Assembly: GCA_036365515.1 (NCBI GenBank)
Contig: CM070873.1
Span: 21,911,757-21,975,756 of the forward strand
Origin: Torymus aiolomorphi
Taxonomy: Eukaryota > Arthropoda > Insecta > Hymenoptera > Torymidae
Length of the DNA: 64,000 nucleotides
Direction: 5' to 3'
Shown: positions 11,511-23,817 of the stretch, in pieces
Numbering within the stretch: position 1 is the stretch's first letter
How the letters are laid out: every line of letters starts with the position of its first letter
The notes under the pieces: model-generated
Told to the model about the DNA's origin: nothing
Database searches by the model: none
Seen by the model: only the letters and a program-made list of their open reading frames with translations
Program-made: the position numbers and the translations under genes

Positions 11511-12080
11511 GCGCAGGTCGCTTGCACTCTATTAAAACAGTTGTTGATCCCAACATTTCCACATCCCGGCACCCAATTCCGGCGGCATCTTCCCAATCAC
11601 CGATGCACATCCACGAGCAGCAGCCCACGAACCGTCCAACATCTGAAAACACATCGCCCCATCCGCCGACTACCCGCACTACCCGATGTTTCACATCTCC
11701 GCTCCGATTCGCGCAAGGCCGCTCGTGTCTGCCGCGAGGGTATCGATCTCTCCCCCTCTCTCTCCCCCTTGCTCTCCTCGAAAGAGAGCAGGTATACGAT
11801 ACCCCGGGGGGAAGAGAAACCGAACGAGTCTGACCTGGATTCGCTCGGCCGAAAGAATCTCTCTTTCTCAGTCTCTCTCGGGCCAAGTGCAGCGAAGGAT
11901 GTCCTCGTCGTGACGAGCGATTCTTTTCCTCGGCAGAAGGAGAGAGAGAGAGAAAGACAGCACGTTGACGAGACGTCGACTTTCTTTTTCGTCTCACCGC
12001 GTCTGTCTGTCTGTTGGTCGTCGTCGTCGTGTTAGAGATAGGTTGCAGGTTTCGATGGCTCTGAGCGGGGGATTGGGAAC
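11511..12080. other. GC-rich CpG-dense patch
   Basis: CpG-dense sequence with CTCTCTC and GAGAGAG stretches (near 11750, 11860 and 11941) and a GTCGTCGTCGTCG tract near 12017. It supports long ORFs in three frames on both strands at once (up to 201 codons), as expected from GC-rich non-coding DNA without stops. None shows a conserved domain. Confidence 0.4.
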
Positions 12081-12698
12081 GTGGATTTATGGATGATGCG
12101 TGCATTGGCAACGAAAAAATCGCTTATTTGAAATTTGTTGGAAACTGTATTGTTCGGATTATTAGATTTTTATCAGATTGAGGGATTTTATTGCGACTTT
12201 GAAATATTCAAGCTGAAAAATAAAATTGTTTAATAAAGATCTGCAATGTACAAGTGCAGCATCTAAAATGAGTTGTTTGTGAAAACGTTATCTTATTTTC
12301 AGTGTAAGTTGGTTATTACAAGTTTTAATTGTTTAAAATCATAATATAATGCCGTTGAAGTTATTCCGTCTGACCGATTATTCAAAATAAATGAGATACC
12401 AAACGGTCTCCATTTAATCACGATTAGTGCATTTGCGGTTTGAGAATAGACTGAATTATTCAGTTGCGTTTTGATGGAATGCTATTCATTTATTCGAGCA
12501 TGATTAACTAGAGGTTTCTGGTCTTTTTAAAATTTCATCAAATCAATACGTGGAGGATGATTATCACTGTCACACCTCCTCATTAATAAAGAATAGATCT
12601 TATTAAATAAACCTACATTGACAAGAGTTTATGAACAATTAAATTTATTATCAAATATCAGTTATCAACAACTTATGCAGATATTCATCATATATTAT
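12081..12698. other. AT-rich unique stretch, no gene seen
   Basis: No supported feature between the GC-rich patch and the foldback element. Confidence 0.5.
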
Positions 12699-13263
12699 AT
12701 CGACGCCCCGTACGAAGAAAAGCACAACTCAGACCGTTACGAAGACAAGCTCAACTCGCGGTGCGCGGACGAAAAAAAGCACGACTCGCGGCGCCCGGAC
12801 GAAAAGTAGCACAGCTCAAAATCTCGGACGAAAACTAGCACAACTCGCGGCGCGCGGACGAAAAAAGGCACAACTCGCGGGACCCGGGCGAAGAAAAGCA
12901 CAACTCAACCGCTCTTTTATGAGATTTATTTAAATACTATAATGAATAAAATAAAATTATTTGATGATGGATTCTCTTTGGGAAAGCAACCTGCTAATGT
13001 AGTTTGCAACAGTTTTTATTTTTGCTATTCGTAAGGTGTACTATGTATAAGAATGCAATAAATAGTGCTAGTCCTTTCGTCCGAGTCGTGCTTTTCTTCG
13101 TCCGGCCGCCGCGAGTTGTGCTTTTCTTCGTCCGCGCATCCCGAGTTGTGCTTTTCTTCGTCCGAAATTTTGAGCTGTGCTACTTTTCGTCCGTGATTTT
13201 CAACTATGCTAGTCTTCGTCCAGCTCCGGGAGTAGTGCTTTTCTTCGTACGAGGCGTCGATAT
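12699..13263. mobile_element. Foldback element with minisatellite arms
   Basis: Left arm 12699-12910 and right arm 13068-13263 are inverted copies, opening with ATCGACGCC and closing with GGCGTCGAT. Each arm is itself a tandem array of about six or seven degenerate units of 26-35 bp built on GGACGAAGAAAAGCACAACT on the left and the reverse complement on the right. The spacer (12911-13067) is AT-rich and non-coding. Inverted repeats made of short direct repeats are the defining architecture of Drosophila Foldback (FB) elements; whether this is related or convergent is unknown. ORFs through the arms only translate the minisatellite. No clear target duplication. Confidence 0.75.
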
Positions 13264-14089
13264 TATGTCAATCTACTTAATGTTATTAAAATCACGATTA
13301 TAATGTTCAGTATTCCTGCAGGCACAGATTTGGCGGCGAGTCTAGGTTTTGGTATATTTTGAGCCTTTAAAATATGAAATGACGAGTAGATAGAAGTATT
13401 AGAGTTAAATTAAATTTTACCCGTAAACCACTACCGTGGCTATTTAAATAAGAGAGTCGACATACTCAGGAAACTCATCTTTGTTCAAAGTTTCATATTC
13501 CTTTAGTGCCATTGCAACTTTGCGCTCAATTATCTCGGTCCGAGTGGACTAAGCCTTAATACTGAACAAATATTCCACCCAACGCGGTGTACAAAGATCC
13601 TGTCAGAAACTTGGCATGTGCCAATTAGAGCAACGAAGATACTCGTGCATTCCTCGCGTATGTACATAATTCTGCGGAGCCAAAAATGAGCAATTAGCAC
13701 GTGAAGATAGCGTGGTATTTAATTTACCGATATTGTTTAAATTATCTTTGGCACTATAGCAAATAAAGTAGCACAAATATAATGTTATGTGCTATTTATG
13801 CGTAAATATTCAAAATCAGAATGGATATTTTGTTTATTATATTTAAAAAAAAAACCAGATAATTTTCATTGTAAATCCCGAAGAGAAATTATTATATTTA
13901 ATGTTGAGGAGTAGCAAATGTTTTGAAAATCTAACACAATGAACATTGATTTGTAAACCCAAAGACAAAACATACAAACGCCTAAGAATCAGCATTATAT
14001 TCCTCGATTAAACCACAATACTCGTTCCTTTCAAATTCCCCGTCCTCCTTCAACCCAAATATTCAATTCCCTCAGTACCTTACATCCCT
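13264..14089. other. AT-rich unique region, no gene seen
   Basis: No repeats with partners elsewhere and no convincing ORF were recognised. Confidence 0.5.
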
Positions 14090-14640
14090 CACTGCAACAC
14101 AGCTTCGCTCCTCTACGCCTACACTCTGCGTACATACCTTTCACACCGCGCGACGAAACAATTAATAGGCCTCAGACAGCATATCCCTCGCCTCCCCCGA
14201 ATAATTTCGCTAATTGCACGCGCACGCGCACGTGTCTCTATCGCTTTGACGCCTCTCTCTCTCTCCCTCGCGCGTGCTAATTATTCGCGAACCGGTTTTC
14301 ACGCTCGCGTCGCGCGTATATAATTGAAAAATCCAATGCGCGACGCGCTAATTAAATCGCGACGACGGGCCCCGCGGGGTAGTTGTAGTAGCTGCTCTGC
14401 TCTCTCTCTCTCTCTCGCCTCTCCACCTGCGCGTGTAAATCTTCGCATCGGGGGATTATTATATATACGCGGCTATACGCGTATGCGTGTGTGTGTATCG
14501 GCGGCGAGGGAAATTTACGACCGCGCTTATAATTAATCGCGTTCTCGCAACGGGAATAATTGTTTTTTCGGGAGGGCCGCGCTAATTGCCCGCGGCCAAG
14601 GCGTTTCCGCGAATGAGCCAAGCGAGATAGTGGGGTATGC
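14090..14640. promoter_or_regulatory. GC-rich patch with clustered TAAT cores (candidate cis-regulatory module)
   Basis: The clearest patch of its kind: CpG-dense DNA with homeodomain-type TAAT cores embedded in CG-rich context at 14211 (TAATTGCACG), 14278 (TAATTATTCGCG), 14349 (TAATTAAATCGC), 14529 (ATAATTAATCGC) and 14583 (TAATTGCC). A CT tract sits at 14399-14416 and a partly palindromic stretch of CG and TATA steps at 14463-14482. Clusters of such cores suit a developmental enhancer. This is an inference from composition and motifs; conservation would be the test. Confidence 0.4.
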
Positions 14641-15629
<989 letters not shown>

Positions 15630-15922
15630 TACCCTGGTAGAAATTGTAACCAACCGTACGCCATCCGTTCGCCAAATCGCAAGGGTTTGGCCAACCGTTT
15701 AACCAACAGTTAGCGATAAATACCGCTTATTTCGTCACGGAATCACCCTTGCGCTTGGTCAACGAATGCTTAATATTAAAAATCTTAAATAAAAATCATT
15801 TACACAACTTATTATTTAAATAAAACTCTCAAAATTTGTATTATTCATAGAATAATAAAAAACCACATATTAATAATATTTTTCTTCAGATAAATATGGT
15901 TAAATCGGTAACGGGTAAAGTT

Positions 15923-16354
15923 TTATTTGTTCAAATTGAGGTTAGGGCGTGTTAATGTGTAGTGTGCTAGTGTAGGTAAAAGTCTTGGTTTTAAGATTTT
16001 TAAAAGTTTGTCCACATGCACATGAGGTATTTTGTTATTAACAATCCACTGTTTCAACTCCTCTATTTCTTTAATTCCGCACTTGACAATATTACTTGAT
16101 TCACTTTCACTTTCTTCCTCAGTGCCATTTGATTCACATTCAGCAATATTATTTGACTCATTTTCTTTCTCAAATTCTATTATACTTTCACTTTCTTTCT
16201 CAGTTTCAGTTACATCATCACTTGAACTACTTTGGAATGTATTTACTTCTGGTAAATTTTTAAGTAATTCAACAGCATATTTACTTTTTTCTTGCATTTC
16301 CTTAATTTTCTTTCTACGCCTATATTTTTTAGAACGGTTCTTACTTCCACTCAT
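15923..16354 (-). CDS. Transposon-borne ORF of unknown function, 143 codons
   Basis: The minus-strand ORF lies wholly inside the CCCTGG-ended element. An in-frame Met six codons upstream exists; the start at 16354 is preferred because it begins the basic stretch (MSGSKNRSKKYRRRKK). Seen: a basic N-terminus (about residues 5-25), a Ser/Glu-rich acidic middle (about 40-90), and a C-terminal helix-like stretch with LKQWIVNNKIPHVHVDKLL (about 100-118). A similar pattern, an acidic linker followed by 'L..W...NKI....LN.LL.IL', is known to me from uncharacterised proteins linked with transposable elements in insects and cnidarians; this is recalled, not searched. The reading frame ends shortly after in a low-complexity tail, so this is probably only the N-terminal part of a longer, lost protein. 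No catalytic residues are visible. Confidence 0.5.
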   Translation of the reverse strand: MSGSKNRSKKYRRRKKIKEMQEKSKYAVELLKNLPEVNTFQSSSSDDVTETEKESESIIEFEKENESNNIAECESNGTEEESESESSNIVKCGIKEIEELKQWIVNNKIPHVHVDKLLKILKPRLLPTLAHYTLTRPNLNLNK

Positions 16355-16533
16355 GTTGAAAATACAATACACAAAAACGCAATAATTTGTATTGCTCCGT
16401 TTTCTACTCGGTGCTCCGTTACCATCTGACCTTTACAGTGAAGTAAAACCACGCGATCCCGGCGATTCCGTCACGTGACTCGTCATAACACATGAGCCTG
16501 CGATCGCACTCGTGTGTATGTAATATGTGTGTA

Positions 16534-16824
16534 CACTGAAAAAACTGGCACGACAGACGTTCCAAAACGAAAACAGTACTCGCCTCGACGATTGCTTATG
16601 TCTGTTGTTCCTGCTAAGGGAGCTCTCACGCTCCTGTCGGAGTAAGAGCCGCGCCGAGACGAGTGCGCCGCGCGGCGGTTGAGCAGTCGACCCGAAAAAG
16701 GGACGGCAGAGCTCCCTTGCCGCACAACAGACTTGCCGCGCCGGCGGGACAACAGACGTACATAACCTTAAGACGACCTCCGTAAAGGAATAAAGACGTC
16801 TCTCGTGCCAGAGTTTTTTCAGTG
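16534..16824. mobile_element. Nested GC-rich TA-flanked MITE
   Basis: Inverted ends CACTGAAAAAACTGGCACGA and TCTGGCACGAG-type partner closing GTTTTTTCAGTG, with TA on both sides (16532-16533 and 16825-16826). It is 291 bp, markedly richer in GC than its host element, and sits between the ORF and the right end of the CCCTGG element, so it inserted later. The ends resemble the CACGG/CACTGAGAAA elements at 8914, 35147 and 36944, suggesting the same TA-targeting group. ORFs through it on the minus strand are compositional. Confidence 0.75.
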
Positions 16825-17189
16825 TATTTATGTGCATGTGTGCTTGTCTTGCGGAAAGCGAGATGCGGACAGCAATTTCGGAGCATAGCCCACGTGCTAC
16901 GCTGTCTACTTAACCTTCAAATAAATTTACTCCCAACTTTATTCAAATATTTTTTTAATGCATTACAATAATTTTTATTATTGTTTATGTATCAAACTCT
17001 TTTTGCATATCTATATTTCTTATTAATTTCCATTATTGTTTTATGAGTTACTTAATGTTTTATTATTGATTGATAGTCCACCAACCGTTGGTTAACCGTT
17101 GGTCAATATTTTTCTTATTCGTTGGCCTAAATTATTGGCGAACAGTTAGTAGATACGCCATCCGAGTTGGTTTATTTTCTACCAGGGTA

Positions 17190-17746
17190 CTTGAGAATTC
17201 AATTTTTAATGTTATAATTTTTAAGTATCATGGCTGTTAATTGAATATTAATGATTTATAACAAAATATTTCAATATTCTATAATTTTAAATAAACAATT
17301 ACGACGAGAAAACAAAGTCACACGAATTTTTTTACTAAAAAATGTTAATGCTACTTTAATCTCTATTTCACTAATATAACTAACCATCAAACTCCATTCT
17401 TCATCAGCTACTAATTAGTGCCAGTGACGCAAATTTCAGTATGTCACGATGACGCTAACCTGCATACGTGCGAGCGATAACACGATCCGCCGTTGAAAAT
17501 AATATCACTGGCAAAACGCGTCGAGGCGATCAGGGCGTCGGCCGTCACTTGCGCGCGGCACTTACTCTATGAAGGCGTAAAATTCTGCATTGACATTTTT
17601 CGCAAAGTGGGTTGTGGAAAAATGGAAGACTGGGGAAAGGCGGTTAAAAAGAGTGTGAGTGTTGAAGGAAATTGAAAAATCACAAACTATTTGTTAACAT
17701 AACATAAAGGACAAAAAAAAAAGCATAATTAATTTTTTAACGAATC
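17190..17746. other. Unique stretch, no gene seen
   Basis: AT-rich to about 17400, then a short CpG-rich section (about 17460-17560). The 60-codon ORF at 17493-17675 has no recognisable motif. Confidence 0.5.
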
Positions 17747-17748
17747 AT

Positions 17749-17884
17749 CCCTGGTAGAAATCTTCCATTTTCTCCCATTTCTAGCCATTTTCTAGCGATT
17801 TCGGTCAACTCGCTATTAAATGGCTAGAAAATGGGAGAAAAATCGTGTCACAAATGGGCGAAAAATGGACGATTTCCAGCAGGG
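17749..17884. mobile_element. Short MITE of the CCCTGGTAGAAAT family
   Basis: A 136-bp palindrome starting CCCTGGTAGAAATC and ending GATTTCCAGCAGGG, with inverted blocks around CCATTTTCTCCCATTT. Flanked by AT on both sides (17747-17748 and 17885-17886). It is the shortest family member in the window. Confidence 0.75.
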
Positions 17885-18169
17885 ATATATTACCACCGCA
17901 GAACAATTTTAACTTAAATGTCAGTCGACCCCTATAAAAATGCAATAGTAATACTATAGTAATGTTATAACAATGCAGAAGTAATATTATAATAATATTG
18001 TAAAAATATCACAACATAATTTTGCTGTCGATAATCTTATATTTCATTGTGCTGCTAACAGACTTTTTAATTATTTACATAGAAACCACTTTCATTATTA
18101 GAATTCCAAAGCTAAACTTTAACATTGACAAACAACACATTTATCTAAAATCCAGCAACAAACTTTTTC
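17885..18169. other. AT-rich stretch with degenerate AATATTAT repeats
   Basis: Near 17940-18010 there are several loose repeats of TAATATTATAA-like sequence. Nothing else supported. Confidence 0.45.
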
Positions 18170-18620
18170 ACACAAAAACGCAAACTTCCAAATCCACGTA
18201 GACACACGCCCAACAGGGACAGCTGTTCCGTTGCGCGCACACTCACATTTTCCAGAAAGTTTGATGAAAAACGAGCGTCTAATTGGATTTTTAACCTCTC
18301 GCGATGAGCTCCGAGGTGTATGGGCGAGGGCGAGACAATGAAATGCCGCTCGCGGATTGCGGCCGCGCACGCGCGGTTAATAAACGTTGGTTTGTAAAAG
18401 TTAGCGGAGTTATTTCAATGGCCTCGCGTATGGGTGTAAGTGTGAGCGTGTAGGGGCGAAAGTTGCGAGTTATGGTTTTAATTACGCGAGTCGAGAGAGA
18501 AATTACGGGCGCGCATTTAGAAAGAATTAAAGCGGCTCTCGTTCTGCGGTCGCTCGATCCATTGATCAGTGCTGCTGCGTAGTTACTCTTTTTGCGCGCA
18601 GAGACGATGAGCGAAGGGAA
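18170..18620. other. GC-rich CpG-dense patch
   Basis: CpG-dense sequence with GGCCGCGCACGCGCGGTTAA near 18360 and TAATTACGCGAG near 18478. The 83-codon minus-strand ORF is compositional. Candidate regulatory patch by analogy with the other patches. Confidence 0.35.
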
Positions 18621-19750
18621 TTGTTATTGTGATAGAGCTGAGGTTATGGTAGTAAATTTGTTATTGTTGTGTTTAAGTAAATACATATTTTATTCTCATA
18701 TAGAAAAGCGGTGGCCCAAAATTGTATAAAAGTTACCCCAAAAAGTTTATGTGTCTTTAACATATTCAGTTTAAAAAAGCAATATAAGTTTAGTAGAAAA
18801 AAATCATAAAAATTATATCTCCGATACACTTTCATGCTACTAACCCAAAATGTTTAAAACTCACCCATACGATTTTAATGTCTACATGCTCTTTTCTATG
18901 CAGATGTGAATTTCGATTAAATTACTTCTTTAGATTTATAAAATTAAATATCCATAATTATTATGAAGTAATATTTCTTTACCATTATAATATTACAATT
19001 GTGTAATAAACTCCAAAATAAGCTTTCAAAAAACCTTTTTATAATCTAATATGCTAGAAGATGTTTAAGTTGCAAGAAATTCACAAAAGCCTTAAACGTT
19101 TTTAGAATTACCGTTTTTATAAATACCATTTCTGAAGTAACAATTATAGCTTTCAATACGCTTTTTTTAGAAAAATTGCATAACATATTTTCTTGAGTTA
19201 ACACCGGTTTCTATGGAAAATTATTTCTTAAAATTTGTACTCTTATTTTGAGACTTCTACTTAAAAAAGTATGTATTACATTATAAAAGACAATTCTTAG
19301 AAAAACTCGTAGAAAATTTTATTTAAGACGAGAATGCATTTCACAGCATGAAATACCTAGAGGAACTTTGATAAAAAAATTTCAATGTACTCGAAAGAGA
19401 ACCGTTGACACCATAAATAAAATATTTCAGAAATTCGGTCACGATATATATAGTCTACTTTGAAATTCAATAGAAGAAAGAATTTTATATTTTAATAATT
19501 TAAAATCAATTTTCCTTTTTTAATTTTTCAATATTTTTACTTTTCTAATAAAATTCTATTCGGCTGTAGAGATTATAACTGCAATATTTATTTTACACAA
19601 ATCAAGCAATTCAGTTCACAAACAAATTTTAAATTTAGCAACATCATTTTTCACGAACACATATAACATGATAACAATGTTTCCCAATATTTTCATGAAT
19701 AGTAAAACTACATTCTGCATTATTCTATATAAAAACCTAGCAAACACATA
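18621..19750. other. AT-rich unique region, no gene seen
   Basis: Over 1 kb of very AT-rich sequence with frequent A/T runs. No repeats with partners and no ORF of interest. Confidence 0.55.
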
Positions 19751-20130
19751 CAGACACAATGTTCGAGCATCGCTCGCGCACGGGACGTTAATTGCTCCCT
19801 CTTCCGCAACAAAGACAGTAAAGAAAATTGATTGCGCGCGCGCGGCTCGGGCGGCCCCTAAATGCCAGAGCAGTCCCGCCGAAATCGATGCCATGCACGG
19901 CAGCCACGTTTTTCATTTACCTCCTCTCTAGCTGCTCTTCATCGTAAAAAGGATTTACGAGCGAATAATTCCATGGGCGAAATGGCGGCGCGCGACACTT
20001 TTATCGTGGGTATTCTCGCGAGATATTGCGATATTAATACTGCGAGGCCTCGATCAGCTGCCGCCTCTGCTGCTACTGCTGCTGCTGCTGTTTCTGCTGG
20101 GTTTTGCATTCGCTTGGGGCCAAGTTTTTC
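19751..20130. other. GC-rich CpG-dense patch
   Basis: CpG-dense section with GCGCGCGCGGC near 19833, ATGGCGGCGCGCGAC near 19981 and a CTG-type triplet tract near 20068-20098. ORFs on both strands overlap it without domains. Confidence 0.35.
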
Positions 20131-20740
20131 TTTTTAGGTGTCGGGGAATGTTTGGGTTCGGAGATTCATTGTTGGTATTATAGGCGTCTTTTATGGTGCG
20201 TGGGTTTCTATTTTTTTTTTCGAGTTTTTCAAATAGATGTTGAATACTTATGGTTTTTGATGCAGGAAGTGAGGTTATCTTTATTATTTATTTACTTTGA
20301 ACTGATAAGTCAAATATTAATTTGTCTTATGTAGGCTATGACTTGTATGACAACAATTATTTCTAAATAATCATATTTTTTATATTTTTTTCATTTTAAT
20401 CTAACTGACCAAACACGATTATTAAAATACTTAAAAATTCAAATAGAAAAATATTCTGTTTCTTAATATTACCATGATATAAAAAATACTTATTATAGAG
20501 AAATGTTTTACTTAAATTCGTTATTACAATATTATTATGATTTTATTACAATATTATTATAATATTTCAATAATATTATTCATATTAAAATTTAATGTCA
20601 GGTTCCGCTTCTTCTAAAAACATATACCGTAACATTGTTTCTACTGAGAAATTAATTCACCGATTTTAATCAACGAAATTTTTCTATCGCTCCAGATTCA
20701 TTTACAATAAAAAAAAACTTAAAATTGCTTTCAAAATAAA
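20131..20740. other. AT-rich unique stretch, no gene seen
   Basis: Contains a local direct repeat of TTATTACAATATTATTAT near 20520-20560. No gene. Confidence 0.5.
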
Positions 20741-21190
20741 TATAAAAGCGTGATATTGCAAAGATAACGGCGGCGTCATTAATATGAGTAATATAATATT
20801 GGAGACGATGCACGCGCGCGCGTAAACCGAGTCGAAAAAAAGTATACGTTTTAATACCGTTGCACACGCCTTAATGCGACGCCTGGGAAGTGTATCCTCT
20901 AAAAATGACCCACTTACTTAGTTAGCCCATAATCCGTAAAACTTAATTATATTGACTAACCCATAGGAAAGTTGGTGCGCCGGTATTAAGCCGGCGCGCG
21001 CAGAACTCGCCGCCATTATTAATGCCGGAGGGAGAAACTGCGCGCGCGAATCCCACCGATATCGCGTTCCTACCAAGATTTTGCGCTCCCAGCGTAATCG
21101 TCGCTTAAATAATCGTCTGAATTTCCAAGTTTTCGAATTCCGATGAAATATTGTCACCGGTCCCGTAATGCATTGCCCTCCTTATCAGGA
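20741..21190. other. GC-rich CpG-dense patch
   Basis: Contains ATTAATATGAG near 20776, GCACGCGCGCGCGT near 20810, CCTTAATGCGAC near 20868 and CCGGCGCGCGCAG near 20992. TAAT cores in CG-rich context recur as in the 14-kb patch. Confidence 0.35.
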
Positions 21191-21392
21191 AGTCTCTGTA
21201 GTTTGAGTAAATAAGTTTATTACCTATCGATTCGATCCTTTGCTCAAGGGATCTTTGCTTATGCGACGTAAATTTAATCAACCCCAGGAATTTACAAGGA
21301 GTATTTTAGAATTTACAAGATACATTTTTATTATACCAGTTTGGCTGAAGGACTTGAAGGACTTAAATATGAATTAAATATTTGTGTACCAA
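21191..21392. other. Short unique spacer
   Basis: No feature supported. Confidence 0.4.
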
Positions 21393-21394
21393 TA

Positions 21395-21951
21395 CCCTGG
21401 TAGAAATTAGTCCATTAAAAATGGGAAGGAAAACAGAAACTCACCATTAGAAATGGCTAGTTATTAGACAGACATGTAACGCTTTTTTTCATCAACTTAT
21501 CCCATTTTATGGAATGGCCCTAACCTGAAAATCTTTACATTAAAATTTCATAACAATTCAATCATATATTTTAAAACTTATACCCTTAAGAGATAGTTTA
21601 CCGGGATATAAACAAAATTTAGTAGTCTTTCTACTATTTACAGCTTTATTCTATAAGATATAAACCAAAATCGTTATTTTGACACGTGACTCTATCTCTC
21701 TTGCTCATCGCCATAACAAATCGCTTGTTACTAGATTTATAATGGCTTCATCGACTACCTATTTTAACTAGCATTAAAATGACAAATTAATAGATAGTAC
21801 AAAATTGTGACCATCTTTGCGGCCAATAAATGTGAAAAATAGGTTAAAAAAATCGTTACACTTATGGAAGAAAACTGGAGTCCATTTTTTTGCCATTTTG
21901 GATCAAACTAGCCATTTACTGCTCAAAAAATGATTTCAATTTCCACCAGGG
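21395..21951. mobile_element. CCCTGGTAGAAAT-family element, 557 bp
   Basis: Starts CCCTGGTAGAAATTAGTCC and ends with the inverted ATTTCCACCAGGG, flanked by TA on both sides (21393-21394 and 21952-21953). Blocks such as AAATGGCTAGTTATTAGACA are shared in the same order with the copy at 61698-62491. It keeps the uninterrupted CTTTATTCTATAAGATA sequence at about 21648-21664 that is split by an insertion in that other copy. No ORF. Confidence 0.85.
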
Positions 21952-22248
21952 TATTTTCTAATTTTATTCTTAATTAAGTTTACTCATTTTTAAAAAGCTT
22001 GTGATAGTGATGTAAAGTCGGTCTGTTTTGCCATAGTTTCAAAGATAATTAACAGCTAGAAAAGGTCAAAATGCACAAACGAGCGATAAAATAGTTGACA
22101 TAATTTGCTACTTGTATCCTTGATATAATATTTCTTCACCCATTTGTCCTTTTCATTATATAGTCAGAAAGATTTCACATTAACATTCAAAGGGGAGTTA
22201 AAAGTTTCTTCAACATTTTCTTTCCAAAGATTATTATTCTCTTATAAA

Positions 22249-22827
22249 CCTTGGTGGAAATTTGTCTATCTGAAATGGCCAACAATCTCAATAAATAGAC
22301 AGAAAAAATGGCTAGTTAATAGGCCCCGGTGAAACGCTTTTTCTCCCATTATTCGCACATTTAATAGATTGGACATAACCTCCAAATTTTCGTTTTAAGT
22401 TTACTTAAAGAATTGACGTTAAATTGGACGGTATTCAGCTGTAACTGATAGCTTACTAAAATATAGACAATATGAGCAGACAGAAAAACCATTTACAGTA
22501 GTCCTTTCGAAGATATTACGTAGAATGTATTTATTGCCATTAGATTCTGTCTCTCTCACTCCTTGCCATAACAACAGGCCTTCTACTAGCCATTTCCGGA
22601 GTCAAAAAACTGATCAGTTTTAATACCTTTAAAATACTCAAGAACAAGCTCGTGTTTGTCTTCGCAAAACTCATTCTATTTTTCAATCTATTAAATGTTC
22701 GAATAATAGGGAAAAAAGCGTTTCACCGGGAGCTAGAAACTGGAAAAGGGAAATTCCCATTTTATAATAAGTTTCAAATATAAATGGCCAGTTAATAGTT
22801 AGAAAATGTTTTGGATTTCCACCAGGG
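22249..22827. mobile_element. Diverged CCCTGGTAGAAAT-family element, 579 bp
   Basis: Left end CCTTGGTGGAAATTTGTC, right end inverted GGATTTCCACCAGGG. Family phrases AAATGGC and TAGTTAATAGGCCCCGG-type blocks recur near both ends. The flanks do not form a clean TA pair, so one end has probably mutated. No ORF. Confidence 0.75.
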
Positions 22828-22939
22828 TTAAGTACTGATCAATATCGTTTCTCAAGAAATCACTCTAAAATTTTTTATTTAATCGATTTTGCTAATTATC
22901 AATCTAAATCCATAATCCAACATTTTTCTATTCCACTTA
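22828..22939. other. Short AT-rich spacer
   Basis: No feature supported. Confidence 0.4.
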
Positions 22940-23290
22940 CCTCACGCACCCTCCCCTCTCATCTACTCCACTGCGCACCTCACTTTTCTATAATCAACCT
23001 TTCGGCACTCTTCACGCATGATGCGTTCCGGCAGGCAGGCTGCTCGGTCATCGCGGTTAACGACCCCCCAATTTTTAGCTGGAAACCCTCACGTGGCCGC
23101 TCGGGAATTTCGGCAGCTCCGCCTTAATTGAATTTCCGAGATGCCCGGGTCAAGCCGGGAAATTGACCGTCACCCCGATAGATGCGCCGAGGTAATAAGA
23201 CGCGGATTAACGATGATGACGCGCGCGTGTGCGTCTTTGTTGGGCGGAGATGGTGACAGTGATGGGTAAAGCCGGCGTCGAGGTTTAATA
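22940..23290. other. GC-rich CpG-dense patch
   Basis: Contains CATGATGCGTTCCGGCAGGC near 23017, AATTGAATTTCCGAGATG near 23125 and GACGCGCGCGTGTGCGTC near 23218. Same character as the other patches. Confidence 0.35.
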
Positions 23291-23817
23291 TTAATAGGTT
23301 ATATTGGCGTTTTAAAAGAAAATAGGGTTCTTTCTAATATAAAATTGAGAAACTAAGTTTCATGTCCAGTGATGTGCGTTTATTGTGCATGGATAAAAAA
23401 GAAATATAATTTTTTTTTAAATTGACAATATTTAATGTAAAATATTTCAAGTGTCAATCAAATTAATTATGTGCTTAAGCATAAACAATATAGTCGAATA
23501 AACTCTATATATTTAATTAATTACCATAATAGATTCTTTATATGTATGTCTCTCAGTAATAAACCAATTATATTTGAAACCATTAATATACCAAAAGTAA
23601 TCAATCATAATGCAGATGACGTAGTTTTAATTAACTAGATTCAAAGTTTAGTAACGTATACGGTAATAACGAAGTGCTTTGCATATTGTATTTTCCACAT
23701 GTATATTTTGCATATATGTATACCGAATAAGTTTATATTATCAAACAACTTCGTTGTAACATGATTTATACACAGTTTATCATAACTTGCTGCATTTTAG
23801 TAAATTGTAACTAACAA
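23291..23817. other. AT-rich unique stretch, no gene seen
   Basis: No feature supported. Confidence 0.5.

Larger units (their letters stand above)
15632..17187. mobile_element. DNA transposon, CCCTGGTAGAAA family, ORF-bearing copy
   Basis: A 1556-bp element that begins CCCTGGTAGAAAT and ends with the inverted TTTTCTACCAGGG. The inverted similarity continues inward (ACCAAC, and CGCCATCCG against CGGATGGCG). TA lies on both sides (15630-15631 and 17188-17189), a likely 2-bp target duplication. It carries one minus-strand ORF (15923-16354) and a nested GC-rich MITE (16534-16824). Other family members in the window (17749-17884, 21395-21951, 22249-22827, 61698-62491) have no ORF. The superfamily is not assigned: TA duplication suggests Tc1/mariner-like insertion, but no DDE/D transposase is visible. 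Confidence 0.8.

Noticed and set aside
11506..12111. 201-codon minus-strand ORF and three overlapping plus-strand ORFs
   Set aside because: All lie in one GC-rich patch where stops are rare in every frame. None has a domain, splice context or consistent codon use, so they are compositional.
13004..13303. ORF encoding repeated RVVLFFVR peptides
   Set aside because: It is only the translation of the minisatellite arm of the foldback element.
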